From positions 18,170-82,169 of the forward strand of contig CAZOZO010000007.1 in NCBI GenBank assembly GCA_964584315.1: a stretch of DNA of 64,000 nt, written 5' to 3'. Origin of the DNA: CAXXOK01 sp964584315 (lineage in GTDB: Bacteria > Bacillota > Clostridia > Christensenellales > Aristaeellaceae). This document shows positions 31,895 to 42,500 of this stretch, one piece after another. Position 1 is the first letter of the stretch. Every line of letters starts with the position of its first letter. The translations under genes were made by a program, and so were the position numbers. Under the pieces are notes generated by a model. It ran no database searches, was not told where the DNA came from, and worked only from the letters and a program-made list of their open reading frames with translations.

Positions 31895-33352
31895 TCACTC
31901 CTCGTTATCCTGGGTCGTGCCCAGCGCCAGCACCCAATCCGCCAAATTGCGGCCCGCGACCGTATCCAGCGTGGCGGGGGTGTCGTACTCGGACACGGTG
32001 CCCATGCTTTCAGCCGGTCCGTGGTAGATCATCAACAGATGGTTGAGCTTGCGGAAGATGCGGTAATCCACGAAGGGGTACTTGCTGCTGAGCAGGTCTT
32101 CATACGCCTCGATGCCATCCTCCAACGATACCTGAAAATCGTCGTTGCCCTGCACGATATAGGTGGGCAGGCGAAGCTTCTTGATCAGCTTGACAGGATC
32201 CACCTGCATCATTTCCCAGAAGTAGTAGCCGTTCACGCCCGCGATGGTCATTTCCTTCGCCGCGTCGGCGTTCCTTACGTTCTTGAGGTCTGTCACCTGC
32301 TTTGCGAACGCTTCGATCTGCGCCTGCGCGGCGGTCTGCTGGTCGCCGGTCAACTTGTCGAGCAGGTCATAGTTCTGCGTCAGCATGATGTCCAGCAGGC
32401 TTTTAGGCGTGCCCGCCACCAAAATCATGGCGGTGAAAACGCCGTCTGCCTCGGAGGCGATGCGCGGCGCAAGCATCGCGCCCATACTGTGGCCCAGCAG
32501 CACCACGCGCGTGGTGTCGATGGCGGGGTTGGCCGCCAGCTTTTGCCCCGCGGAAATCGCATCCTGGATGGTCTCTTCTTCGACGGTGATGTAGGGGTTC
32601 TCCGCCACCATTTGCGCGCCATAGGTGTAGGTGCGCTTATCGTAGCGCAAGGTAGCGATGCCCTTCTTGGCAAACAGGGCGGCGATATCGGCAAACAGCT
32701 TCGTCTGGCCGATGGTCTCGTCCTTATCGCTGGGGCCGGAGCCTTGCACCAGCACCACGCCGGGCACCTTACTTGATTCGGTCGCGCCATCCGGCAGGGT
32801 AAGGATGCCGTCCAGCAGGTAGGGCTCCGTGCCCACCTTGACCGCAACCTCGCTATACTTGACGTTGGCTGCGGCAGCCAATGCCTCCTGCTCCTCCGCC
32901 TCGGACTGGGTATCGATGGGGGTCTGCTCCTCCGCGGGCACAAACTCCACGGCCATCACTTCCCAGTCGTCCGCCTTGTTCTTATGGGTAAAGTACAGGT
33001 CAAGGTCCTGCTTTTCCATGCACAGGTGCAAAACATGCGTTTTGCTCGTCTTTTCCTCGAAGCTCTCGTATGTGCCAAAGCCGGTGAACCCGCCCGTCAT
33101 CCACTCGATCTCGGTCAGCATGGCGCGGTAGGTGTCCATGGGCATGTAGCGGCGTATCTGCAAATCGTAATAATCGAACAGCCGCTCCAGATCGTTGCCA
33201 TGGATAAAATCCAGCGCATATTGCTTGACGGTGTCCTCCGTCCACACGGGCACGCCGTCGTTCATCTGTTTTGCAGCGGCAAGCGCGCCCGCCGCAGGCA
33301 GCGCCATGGAAAGCGTAAGCACCGTGAGCAGCAGAGCCAAAAACCGTTTCAT
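31895..33352 (-). CDS. Exported alpha/beta hydrolase with N-terminal DUF3887-like domain
   Basis: A 485-residue secreted protein. Signal peptide 1-25 (MKRFLALLLTVLTLSMALPA). Residues 35-150 resemble the DUF3887 domain that often precedes such hydrolases. The catalytic domain shows VVLVQGSGPSDKDE (oxyanion loop), the nucleophile elbow LLGHSMGAML (Ser), a late acid (VQGNDDFQV) and His in RKLNHLLMIY. It is probably an esterase or peptidase acting outside the cell; the natural substrate is unknown. Its place between trmFO and hslV, where xerC (codV) often sits in Bacillota, is unusual. Confidence 0.8.
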   Translation of the reverse strand: MKRFLALLLTVLTLSMALPAAGALAAAKQMNDGVPVWTEDTVKQYALDFIHGNDLERLFDYYDLQIRRYMPMDTYRAMLTEIEWMTGGFTGFGTYESFEEKTSKTHVLHLCMEKQDLDLYFTHKNKADDWEVMAVEFVPAEEQTPIDTQSEAEEQEALAAAANVKYSEVAVKVGTEPYLLDGILTLPDGATESSKVPGVVLVQGSGPSDKDETIGQTKLFADIAALFAKKGIATLRYDKRTYTYGAQMVAENPYITVEEETIQDAISAGQKLAANPAIDTTRVVLLGHSMGAMLAPRIASEADGVFTAMILVAGTPKSLLDIMLTQNYDLLDKLTGDQQTAAQAQIEAFAKQVTDLKNVRNADAAKEMTIAGVNGYYFWEMMQVDPVKLIKKLRLPTYIVQGNDDFQVSLEDGIEAYEDLLSSKYPFVDYRIFRKLNHLLMIYHGPAESMGTVSEYDTPATLDTVAGRNLADWVLALGTTQDNEE

Positions 33353-33402
33353 AGAATCCCTCCATCGCAGAGTATAGCGCGGGCGCCAGCGCGGCGCACG
33401 CG

Positions 33403-34716
33403 TCAGCGTTCCATCTGTCGCACGATGCGGTCGATTTCCGCCAAAGCGCGTTCGGAAATGCGCTCGTAGCGCTCCTGCTTGTTGCGAATCTTCTTCTGGC
33501 CGGGTTGATACTCATAGGGGTCGATCAGCCCGAAAGCGCAGTTCATAGGTTGGAAGTTACGGTTGGGGGTGGAGATATAGCGCCCCATCGCGCCGATGGC
33601 CGTCTGCCCGCCAAAGTGCGGCGGTTCATCCCCCCGCAGGCGGCAGGCCAGCGACAGGCCCGCCAGCAGCCCGCTGGCCGCGCTCTCCACATAACCCTCC
33701 ACGCCGGTCATCTGCCCTGCGAAGTACAGGCTGGGCCGCTCCTTCACGCGGTATGTCTCATCCAGAAATCCGGGGCTGTGGATAAAGGTGTTGCGGTGCA
33801 TCACGCCGTAGCGGGCAAACTCCGCATTCGCAAGCCCCGGTATCAGGCCGAACACGCGGCGCTGCTCCGGGAACGTGAGCCGCGTTTGAAACCCAACGAT
33901 ATTATACAGCGACCCGCCAAAATTGTCTCGCCGAAGCTGCACTACCGCGAAGGGCATTTTGCCCGTGCGCGGATCCGCAAGCCCTACGGGCTTCAGGGGC
34001 CCGAAGGCGATTGCCATGTCTCCTCGCTTGGCCATGCTCTCGATGGGCATACAGCCCTCGAACACCGCTTTCTCCTCAAAGCCCTTGACAGGCACGGTCT
34101 CCGCGGTTTGCAGCGCGTGCACGAAGGCCATGTACTCTCCCTCGTCCATGGGGCAGTTCAGGTAATCTGCGCCGCGTTCGTACCGCGACATCTCAAACAC
34201 CAGGCTCATATCCAGTGAATCTCGCGTGACGATGGGGGCCGCCGCGTCATAAAAATGCAGCGTCGAAAGCCCATCCATCCGCGCGATGGCATCGCTTAAC
34301 GCATCGCTGGTCAGCGGCCCCGTGGCGATGATCGCGTCCCCTTCGGGAACGGCGGTCACCTCTTCCGCCACCACCTCGATGTTTGGGTGGGTGCGGATGG
34401 CCTCGTCCACGCCTCTGGAAAATCCCTCTCTGTCCACAGCCAGCGCGCCGCCCGCCGGCACCCGGGTGCGGTCCGCCTCGCGCAAGATCAGCGAGCCAAG
34501 GCGTCGCATCTCTTCCTTGAGCAGGCCCACGGCGTTGCTGAGCCTGTCCGAGCGCAGGCTGTTGCTGCACACCAGCTCCGCCATGGTCGGCAGGCTCTGG
34601 GCCGGGGTCGTCTTGGCAGGTTTCATTTCATGCAGTGTGACCGAAACGCCGCGCTCTGCCAGCTGCCACGCCGCCTCGCAGCCTGCCAGCCCGCCGCCGA
34701 TGACCTTCGCTCTCAT
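33403..34716 (-). CDS. trmFO: Folate-dependent tRNA m5U54 methyltransferase TrmFO
   Basis: A 437-residue FAD enzyme that forms 5-methyluridine at tRNA position 54 using methylene-tetrahydrofolate. The dinucleotide motif VIGGGLAGCEAAW is at the N-terminus, followed by ELVCSNSLRSD with the first catalytic cysteine and EGCMPIESMAKRG with the second. GVMHRNTFIHSPG and GQMTGVEGYVESAASG are also typical. Length matches the family (about 435). ATG 34716 overlaps the topA stop as ATGA. Confidence 0.97.
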   Translation of the reverse strand: MRAKVIGGGLAGCEAAWQLAERGVSVTLHEMKPAKTTPAQSLPTMAELVCSNSLRSDRLSNAVGLLKEEMRRLGSLILREADRTRVPAGGALAVDREGFSRGVDEAIRTHPNIEVVAEEVTAVPEGDAIIATGPLTSDALSDAIARMDGLSTLHFYDAAAPIVTRDSLDMSLVFEMSRYERGADYLNCPMDEGEYMAFVHALQTAETVPVKGFEEKAVFEGCMPIESMAKRGDMAIAFGPLKPVGLADPRTGKMPFAVVQLRRDNFGGSLYNIVGFQTRLTFPEQRRVFGLIPGLANAEFARYGVMHRNTFIHSPGFLDETYRVKERPSLYFAGQMTGVEGYVESAASGLLAGLSLACRLRGDEPPHFGGQTAIGAMGRYISTPNRNFQPMNCAFGLIDPYEYQPGQKKIRNKQERYERISERALAEIDRIVRQMER

Positions 34717-36878
34717 TCGCCCGCGTCCTCTTTATCCGGCAGGGTAACCTTGTGGCGGCAGGTCTCGTTGGCGCACAGGTGCACGCGCTCGCCCTTGCGG
34801 GTGCGCTTCTCGATCATGTAGCTGCCGCAGTGCGGGCATTTGTCAGTCACGGGCATTTCCCAGCTCACAAAGTCGCACTCCGGGTAACGCTCGCAGCCGT
34901 AGAACTTGCGGTTCTTCTTGCTGGTCTTTTCCATCAGGCGCGCGCCGCACTTAGGGCAGGGCGCCTCGATGTATTTCACGATGGGCTTGGCGTTGCGGCA
35001 GGCAGGAAAGTTAGGGCAAGCGAGGAACTTGCCAAACCGGCCCATCTTGTACACCATCATCGCGCCGCACTTGTCGCACACGACGTCGCTGACCTCGTCC
35101 TTCACCTCGACCTTTTCGATCTGGTCGCCCGCGACGGTCAGCATCTTTTCAAACGGGGGGTAGAACTCGCGCAGGATGGCGCGCCACGCCACCTTGCCTT
35201 CCTCCACGCCGTCCAGCTTATCCTCCAGCGAGGCGGTAAACTCGGTATCCATGATGGGGTCGAAGTATTGCAGCATCATGGCCGTGACCATCCGCCCCAG
35301 CTCGGTGGGATACAGGCGCTTTTTCTCGCGCGATACATAGCCGCGGCTTAGGATGGTCGTGATCGTGGGGGCGTAGGTGCTGGGGCGGCCGATGCCCTTC
35401 TCCTCCAGCGTTTTGACCAGCGATGCCTCGGTGTAGCGCGCGGGCGGCTGGGTGAAGTGCTGGATGGTCTCCACACCGATCACGTTGGTCTTGTCGCCCT
35501 CCTTGAGGTCGGGCATGGCGGTCTCGGGGGCCTCGGCTTCGTCGTCCTCGCTCTCGATATACACGGCGCGGTAGCCCGCGAAGGTCATGTGCTCGCCATA
35601 GTAACGCAGTTCTGCAACGCCCTCGCGGCTGTCTGCCACGGTGGCCGTATCGCCCTTCCTGCGGCCAAAGATGTCCAGCGTGACGGTTTCAAACTCCGCG
35701 GGCTTCATCTGGCTGGCCATGAAGCGTGTGTAGATCAGCTTGTACAGGCTGTGCTGCTCACGCGTCAGGTGGCTCTTGACAAGCTCCGGCGTGAGAGCCA
35801 GGTCGGTGGGGCGGATGGCCTCGTGCGCGTCCTGCGCGTTCTTGCGGCCCTTGTATTCGTTTGGGGCGGGCGGGCAGTAATTTTCGCCGTACACGGTTTT
35901 GATCTGCTGGCGCACGGCATCCACCGCCTCGGCGCTCACGCGCACGCTGTCGGTACGGATGTACGTCACAAGGCCTACGGTGCCCTTGCCCGCGTCTACG
36001 CCCTCGTAGAGCTGCTGCACAACCTGCATGGTTTTAGCGGTGGAAAAATTGAGCTTTCGGCTAGCCTCCTGCTGGAGGCTTGAGGTCGTGAACGGCGGCT
36101 GCGCACGCTTGAGTTTCTCCGCGCGCTTGACGGCCGCCACGCTGAACACGCTGCCCAGGATGCGTTCCCGCGCGGCTATCGCGTCACCTTCATTGCGGAT
36201 AACGGCCTTCTGCCCGTCCATGGCGACCAGCTTCGCCTGAAAGCCAATTTTCTTGCCCTTGGCGGCGGTTGCGGTCAAATCGGCCAACACGTCCCAGTAC
36301 TCCTCGGGGATAAAATCCTCGATCTCCTGCTCGCGCTGCACCACCAGCTTGGTAGCCACGCTCTGCACACGGCCCGCGGAGAGGCCCTTTTTGACCTTCG
36401 CCCACAATAGCGGGCTGATCTTGTAACCCACCAGCCTGTCCAGCGCGCGGCGCGCCTGCTGCGCATCAACGCGATCCATATCCACAGCGCGCACATGCTC
36501 GATGGCATCCTTCACTGCCTTTTTGGTGATCTCGTGAAACTCGATGCGACAGGGCTTGGTGGGGTCGATGTCCAGCGTTTGCGCCAGATGCCAGCTGATG
36601 GCCTCGCCCTCGCGGTCAGGGTCAGTCGCGAGGTACACGCGCGAGGCGGCCTTCGCATCCTTCTTGATTTTGGCCAGAATGCTGCCGCGCCCGCGGATGG
36701 TGATGTACTTCATCTCAAAATCGCGGTCTACATCCACGCCCATCTGCGACTTGGGCAGATCGCGCACATGCCCCTGTGAGGCCATCACCTTGTAGCCCTT
36801 GCCCAAAAACTTTTCGATGGTTTTCGCCTTGGCGGGCGATTCCACGATCACCAGCTTCTGGCCAGATGTTGTTGCCAT
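34713..36878 (-). CDS. topA: DNA topoisomerase I
   Basis: A 721-residue type IA topoisomerase that relaxes negative supercoils. Toprim domain with VESPAKAKTI and ATDPDREGEAISWHL; the active-site tyrosine is in VTYIRTDSVRVS; GIGRPSTYAP follows. Three C-terminal zinc ribbons are complete (CDKCG...CPNFPAC; CPKCG...CERYPEC; CPHCG...CANETC). Start ATG 36878 is preceded by GGAGGAACAGGC. The frame is open further upstream but only through the dprA gene in another frame. It is coupled to trmFO. Confidence 0.98.
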   Translation of the reverse strand: MATTSGQKLVIVESPAKAKTIEKFLGKGYKVMASQGHVRDLPKSQMGVDVDRDFEMKYITIRGRGSILAKIKKDAKAASRVYLATDPDREGEAISWHLAQTLDIDPTKPCRIEFHEITKKAVKDAIEHVRAVDMDRVDAQQARRALDRLVGYKISPLLWAKVKKGLSAGRVQSVATKLVVQREQEIEDFIPEEYWDVLADLTATAAKGKKIGFQAKLVAMDGQKAVIRNEGDAIAARERILGSVFSVAAVKRAEKLKRAQPPFTTSSLQQEASRKLNFSTAKTMQVVQQLYEGVDAGKGTVGLVTYIRTDSVRVSAEAVDAVRQQIKTVYGENYCPPAPNEYKGRKNAQDAHEAIRPTDLALTPELVKSHLTREQHSLYKLIYTRFMASQMKPAEFETVTLDIFGRRKGDTATVADSREGVAELRYYGEHMTFAGYRAVYIESEDDEAEAPETAMPDLKEGDKTNVIGVETIQHFTQPPARYTEASLVKTLEEKGIGRPSTYAPTITTILSRGYVSREKKRLYPTELGRMVTAMMLQYFDPIMDTEFTASLEDKLDGVEEGKVAWRAILREFYPPFEKMLTVAGDQIEKVEVKDEVSDVVCDKCGAMMVYKMGRFGKFLACPNFPACRNAKPIVKYIEAPCPKCGARLMEKTSKKNRKFYGCERYPECDFVSWEMPVTDKCPHCGSYMIEKRTRKGERVHLCANETCRHKVTLPDKEDAGE

Positions 36879-36895
36879 GCCTGTTCCTCCTACCT

Positions 36896-38002
36896 TTAGC
36901 GGGACGTACGGATCGCCGGAGCGAAAATGTTGCCGCTGTCCCTGCGGATATAGCCCATGATCTCCATGATGCTGAGCTCCGCCATCAGCTCGTCGGCGGT
37001 GCGGCCCGTGGCCTCGCACAGGCCATCCAAACCCATGGGTTCGCGCATCAGCGCGCGCAGCACGCACACCTGCATTTCGTTTTCGCCAAGCGGGGGCTCC
37101 GGCGCGGCGTGGGGTCTGTCCAAAAGGCGCTCCAGCCCCATGTCGAGCAGCACGTCCTCCGCGCTGGTCACCAGTCGCGCACCCTCGCGGATGATGGCGT
37201 GCGGCCCCTCACTTACGGACTGCCCCACGCACCCCGGCACCGCGAACACCTCGCGGCCCTGATCCAACGCCGTGCGCACGGTAATCATACCGCCGCTCTT
37301 GACCTTGCCCTCCACAAACACGATGCCGTGGCTGAGGCCGCTGATCACGCGGTTGCGGTGCGGAAAGTGATAGGTAATGGGCGCTGCATCCATCGGGTAC
37401 TCGCTTAGCACCACGCCCGCGCCCTCTACGATCCTGCGGTAAAGCCCGACATTCTCAAAGGGATAGGGCACGTTCACGCCGCTGCCGAGCACCGCGACCG
37501 TCGGCCCGCCGCCTTCGATGGCGCCCTCATGCGCGCTGGTGTCAATGCCCCGGGCCAAGCCGCTCACCACGGTCACACCCGCCTGACCCAGCCCCGCTGC
37601 GATGGCCTGCGCTACATTTTTGCCATAGCCGCTGGGGTAGCGCGTGCCCACGACAGCCACGGCGGGGCGGCGCAGTGCGTCCGCATCGCCCATAGCGTAC
37701 AGCACATAGGGCGCATCGTCAATACATTTCAACAGCGCCGGATAGGCAGCATCGCTCTGGAAAAGCACGGTAACACCCTTGAGCTCGATGCGCTCGCACA
37801 GCGCGTCCAGCGCCGCTTCGCTATGGTAGCGGGCCAGTGTATGTGCCGCCTCGGCATTGGCTGTCAGGGGGTCGCCCTGCCGGTAATCCTCCCACAGGGC
37901 ACTGGCGGAGCCGCGCTTTTCGATCATCCGCTGCACCCGGTCAGCGGTGATCTCCGCGGCGGATAGCCACAAAAGGCGGCGTTGCTCGTCGGTAAAGCGC
38001 AT
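36896..38002 (-). CDS. dprA: DNA-processing protein DprA
   Basis: A 368-residue DprA (Smf) protein that loads RecA on incoming single-stranded DNA during natural transformation. The Rossmann-like core has VVGTRYPSGYG, VSGLARGIDTSAHEGAI, the basic loop HFPHRNRVISGLS and KSGGMITVRTALDQGREVFAVPG. A winged-helix C-terminal domain (about 310-365) is present. With yifB (ComM-like) next door, separated by 2 bases, it hints at competence, though dprA is widespread in non-competent Clostridia. Confidence 0.96.
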   Translation of the reverse strand: MRFTDEQRRLLWLSAAEITADRVQRMIEKRGSASALWEDYRQGDPLTANAEAAHTLARYHSEAALDALCERIELKGVTVLFQSDAAYPALLKCIDDAPYVLYAMGDADALRRPAVAVVGTRYPSGYGKNVAQAIAAGLGQAGVTVVSGLARGIDTSAHEGAIEGGGPTVAVLGSGVNVPYPFENVGLYRRIVEGAGVVLSEYPMDAAPITYHFPHRNRVISGLSHGIVFVEGKVKSGGMITVRTALDQGREVFAVPGCVGQSVSEGPHAIIREGARLVTSAEDVLLDMGLERLLDRPHAAPEPPLGENEMQVCVLRALMREPMGLDGLCEATGRTADELMAELSIMEIMGYIRRDSGNIFAPAIRTSR

Positions 38003-38004
38003 GG

Positions 38005-39537
38005 CTACCTCCAGTACTGGCCGTCGAGGTTGCGCAGCTGGATGGCTTGCGCCACATCCGAAAGGGCCAGCTGGTCACGGCCCGCGAGGTCCGCCAACGT
38101 GCGGGCCACCTTGCGGATGCGCCCGTAGGCGCGCATACTGATCTTGTACTGCGTTACCGCGCGGCGGAGCAGTTCCGCCGCGTCCGGTGCCATGGCACAG
38201 TACTTCTCCACCCCATCCTGGGTGAGTTGGGCGTTGCAAAAGTATGGCTCACCCGCATAGCGGGAAAGCTGCCGCGTGCGGGCAGCCAACACGCGAGCCT
38301 GCACGGTGCGCGAATCCTCCTGCTCGGTCTGCTGCTCGATCTCCTCAATGCCCACTGCATCCATCTCCACCTGAATATCGATGCGGTCGAGCAGGGGGCC
38401 GCTGATGCGCGCTAGGTATCGCTGTATCTCATACGGTTTGCAGCGGCAGGCGCGGGTCTTGCTGCCATGGTTGCCGCAGGGGCAGGGGTTCATGCCCGCC
38501 ACCAGCATGCAGCGGCTCTGGTAGCGCGCCTGCCCGCTCACGCGGGTCACGTTCACATACCCATCCTCCAGCGGCTGGCGTAGGGCTTCCAGCGTTTGGC
38601 GCTGGTACTCCGGCAGTTCATCCAGAAACAGCACGCCGTTGTGCGCCATGGATACCTCGCCCGGCTTGGCCTTGGCCCCGCCGCCGATGACTGATGGCAG
38701 CGATGCGTTGTGGTGGGGCGAGCGAAAAGGCCGCTGGGTCATGAGGCCCGCCTCGCGCGTCAACTCGCCCGCCGCGGAGTGGATACAGGTGGTCTCCAGC
38801 GCCTCGTCATACGACAGGGGCGGCAGGATGCCCGGCAAGCAGCGTGCCAGCATGGTTTTGCCGCTGCCCGGTACGCCCACCATCAGCAGGTTATGCCCGC
38901 CCGCGGCGGCCACCTCCAGCGCCTTGCGCGCGATCTTCTGTCCTTTCACATACTTCAGGTCGTTTTCCACAGGCTGCTCTGCCAACAGTTGCGCGTAGGC
39001 GAGCTGTGCCTGCTGGGCGATGGGGCTCTCGCCCGTCAGGTGGCGCACCGCCTCGCCAAGCGTGCGCGCAGGGTAAATAGCGATATCGCCAAGGCATTGA
39101 ACCTCGCGTGCGTTGCCCGCTGGCAGCACGATGGATGTAAGCCCGCCTGCGCGTGCGGCCAGCGCCATCGACAGCACGCCGCGAACGGGCAGCAGCTCGC
39201 CATGCAAGGTCAGTTCGCCAAGCAGTAACGTTTTGTCCATAACGGGAAAGGCTTCCGGCCGCTGGGCATTGAGCAGTGCCACAGCCACGCCCAGTTCCAG
39301 GCTGGTGCCTTCCTTGCGCACATCGGCGGGCGCAAGGTTCACGGTCAGTTTCTTCATGGGCCAGGCGTAGCCGCTGTTCACGATGGCGGCACGGATGCGG
39401 TCGCGGCTTTCCTTGACGGCCACGCTCGGCAAGCCTACGATATCAAAGCCGATCAACCCGCCCGCGATGTTGGCCTCCACTTCCACCAGAAACCCGTTTA
39501 CACCGTCCAGCCCGCCGGAAAGCACCTTGGCCAGCAT
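38005..39537 (-). CDS. YifB/ComM-family AAA+ ATPase
   Basis: A 510-residue Mg-chelatase-like ATPase. An N-terminal Lon-protease-like ChlI domain, then Walker A LMVGVPGSGKTML (about residue 215), Walker B NGVLFLDELPEY, a zinc-like cluster CPCGNHGSKTRACRC, and the C-terminal Mg_chelatase_C part (TLADLAGRDQL). ComM is a helicase that extends branch migration of incoming DNA in transformation. Start ATG 39537 fits a GGGGTG site better than GTG 39546. Adjacent dprA gives a coherent DNA-uptake pair. Confidence 0.93.
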   Translation of the reverse strand: MLAKVLSGGLDGVNGFLVEVEANIAGGLIGFDIVGLPSVAVKESRDRIRAAIVNSGYAWPMKKLTVNLAPADVRKEGTSLELGVAVALLNAQRPEAFPVMDKTLLLGELTLHGELLPVRGVLSMALAARAGGLTSIVLPAGNAREVQCLGDIAIYPARTLGEAVRHLTGESPIAQQAQLAYAQLLAEQPVENDLKYVKGQKIARKALEVAAAGGHNLLMVGVPGSGKTMLARCLPGILPPLSYDEALETTCIHSAAGELTREAGLMTQRPFRSPHHNASLPSVIGGGAKAKPGEVSMAHNGVLFLDELPEYQRQTLEALRQPLEDGYVNVTRVSGQARYQSRCMLVAGMNPCPCGNHGSKTRACRCKPYEIQRYLARISGPLLDRIDIQVEMDAVGIEEIEQQTEQEDSRTVQARVLAARTRQLSRYAGEPYFCNAQLTQDGVEKYCAMAPDAAELLRRAVTQYKISMRAYGRIRKVARTLADLAGRDQLALSDVAQAIQLRNLDGQYWR

Positions 39538-39559
39538 CGACCGCACCCCGCCCCTGTTT

Positions 39560-42500
39560 TTAGTAGTAGATCTTTGGGAACCACTTGAGCCAATCCAGCC
39601 ACGCGGTGGGCGTAAGCACCCCCGAGGCGTAGGGGTAGAACATGGCGAAGAATACGGCCGCCAGCACCACGTAGGCGACCATCGCCCACTTCTTGGCTTT
39701 CGGCCACGGGATCAGGTCAAACACCACCACCGTGGCGAGGATGATGAACGGCACGCTGGCGAAGTAGTGGTAGATGTACATGGAGCGCGGCACCAGCACC
39801 CACGGCAGGTATTGCGTAAGGAACCCCACCACCAGTATGGCGAGCATCAGATTGCCGTCGCCCTGCTTGAGGCACAGGCCTCCCTTGAATCCCACGTACT
39901 TGTGGATGAACAGTCCGAACACCGCTACCATGCACACCGCGCCCACATAGAAGATGAGCGGGTTGCCCATACACATGATGGTGCTGGCGAAGCCCGCGGG
40001 CTCAAACTTGTCCTGGCAGAACCACATGGGCTTGAGGATAAACGGCCACTGCCACCAGGGCGAGTTGAAGGGATGATCCATCCCCAGCCCCGGGGTGCTA
40101 TGGTAGGCGTACATACCCTCCTGCGCCTTGATGATGCGCTCGATGGTGACCGGGCCAGACGGCGACAGGTACGGCACATAGCTGAGGTAGTAGATGACCG
40201 CCGGTATGGCGAAGAAGAACACCACACAGAACGCGCATGTGATCAGCACACGTTTCAGCGTGAGCCGCCGCGCCCATTCTACGCGCAAAACCTGCGCGGG
40301 GGTCAGATCCGCCGTCAGGTCGATGTCGTAGGCCACGAAACCCACGCGCAGCTGGCGGTACACGGCCATTGCGAACATCAGGGCCATACCAACCGCCGAG
40401 TACAGACCGATCCACTTACTGGCGATGGACAGCCCCATAAACAGCCCGCCGAGGGCCAGCGGCCAAAGTGTTCGCAGGAATGCACACGTGAGTGCGCGCG
40501 GTTTGTCGCCCACACTTTCGGGGATGGCGTACACGTCCGTCATCATGTAGCGCGCCATGCACAGCGTGGACAGGATGATGAACAGCACAGGGAAGCTGTC
40601 GATGGTGGCGATGCGCGTCTGCGTAAAGTGCATCAGGTCAAACGTGAACAGCAGCATCGCAAACGTAGCCAAGCCTCGCCTACGCGTGATCTGTTTAGCC
40701 AGCAGGTACAGGGCGGGCAACATAAGCACGCCTACCAGCGCCCCCGCGAAGCGCCAGCCAAACGGCGTCATGCCGAAAATGGCGATGCCGACCGCCATGA
40801 TCAGCTTCCCCAGCGGCGGGTGCGTCGTCTCATAGGGCGAGAGGCCGTGCAAATGCTCGTATGCCGTGCGGGCATGGTAGATTTCGTCGAAATAGGTGCC
40901 GTTATACCAGCTGGGTTCGCCCGTGAGCGTGCCCTGCTCGTCGATCAGGTTTTGGGGCGGCTTGGGGGTCTCCAGCACGTCTTTGGCGCCGGTGTGCGCA
41001 TCAAGCGTGAGCGGGATGCGCTCGCCGTCCTTGCCACGCAGGATGATCTCCCACAGGTTGAGACCCGCGCCTTCCGCGTTCACACGCAGGTATTTGCCCC
41101 GCAGCCACAGGATGTTGCCCGGGTTGTTGTCGTTGTAGTCCACCGCGCCGTCGCCAAGGTCGGTGGTGGTCACGGCATAGTTCCATCGGTAGCAAAGACC
41201 CTCGCGCATCTCGCAGGGATAGTCCCGCGACCAGGTTACCCCGTCATCGCTCACCGATACGCTGAAATCCGCATAGCTTACGCCCGCGTAGTACAGCAGC
41301 TTGAACCACTGGGACTCATCCAGCTTGAACACGACCTGCTCGGCGGCGCTGGTGGAGACCCACGCCGTCTGCGGAGCCGCGGTGCTGCCAAGGCCGGTAA
41401 AGGTCATCACGGCGTAGAGCACGGCGGTGACGCCCATGATGAGGTAGTCGCGCGCCGTGAGGTGCAGCCGCGCATCGGCGGGCGAGAGCAGCGCGCTGCG
41501 GTAGACAGCGTTTTTGAGGCTCGCGCGCGCCTGCGCCGGTTGCAAAGCGGGCGAGGCGGAAAGGCCGGTGATGGCGATATAGCCGCCATACATCGCCAGC
41601 AGCACGTTTAGCACCGACAGCAGACTGTTGAGCCACAGCGTGTCTGCGTTCAGGTGCCCCATGCCGGAGCCGAACAGCAGCGCATTGTTCAGCACGATAG
41701 CCACATTGATGAATGTGGTTGCCGACAGCCCCGCGCACAGCCACAGCAGACGCCTGTCGCGCGTGCGCACATAGCCCAGCGGGAGCAGCAGCAACGCCGC
41801 GTACAGGTACCGCTCGTGTATCTTCAGGCCAAACACGTAGACCAGCACCATCGCCAGCGCGAGGTAGAAGGGAAGCGCATCGGCGCTTCGATCCGCGACC
41901 ATGCCAACGACGGCAAACAGATATGCGAATACCATCAGCGCCGTGCCATACAGCACGAAGGTGGGCACCGCAAACGAAAGGCCAAGGAATGTGAAGCCCG
42001 CGGCCATGCACAGCAATGCCAGCGCGTCGCGCCTGCCCTCGCCACCCTTGACATCGCGTCCAAACAGACGCGCAGGCAAGGTGAGCAGGCTTGAAAACCA
42101 GGCCTTTGCTCCGCTCCATAACCGCGCTGCCCAAACGCCCGCCAGCAGCAGCAGGCAACCCGTGAGCGCAGGCACAAGGGGCGAAAGCCTCACGACGTTC
42201 TGCCCGCCATCCGCTTGCAGCGGCGACCAGTTTCCGCCTAAAACATACAGCAGATTGGTGGTATTGAGCACCGCAAAGTCATACGAGGAGATGGTTTTTT
42301 GGTATAGCGTGACCAACCATAGCGGGTCGCTCTGCTGAAGGGAGAATGGAACGATCACCGCCGCAGCGACGCCCGCCGCGATCAGCAGCCCCCACAGCAG
42401 CGACTTCCACTGCGCGCGGCGCGTAGCCTTGTCGGTAAAGATCAATGACAGCAGCAGCCATACGCCGGCGACAGGCGCAAACAATATCGCCTGTGGCTTG

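Noticed and set aside
39383..41611. A 742-codon plus-strand frame antisense to the giant glycosyltransferase
   Set aside because: Arg/His/Gln-rich with no domains, over a gene with signal peptide and many clear membrane helices.
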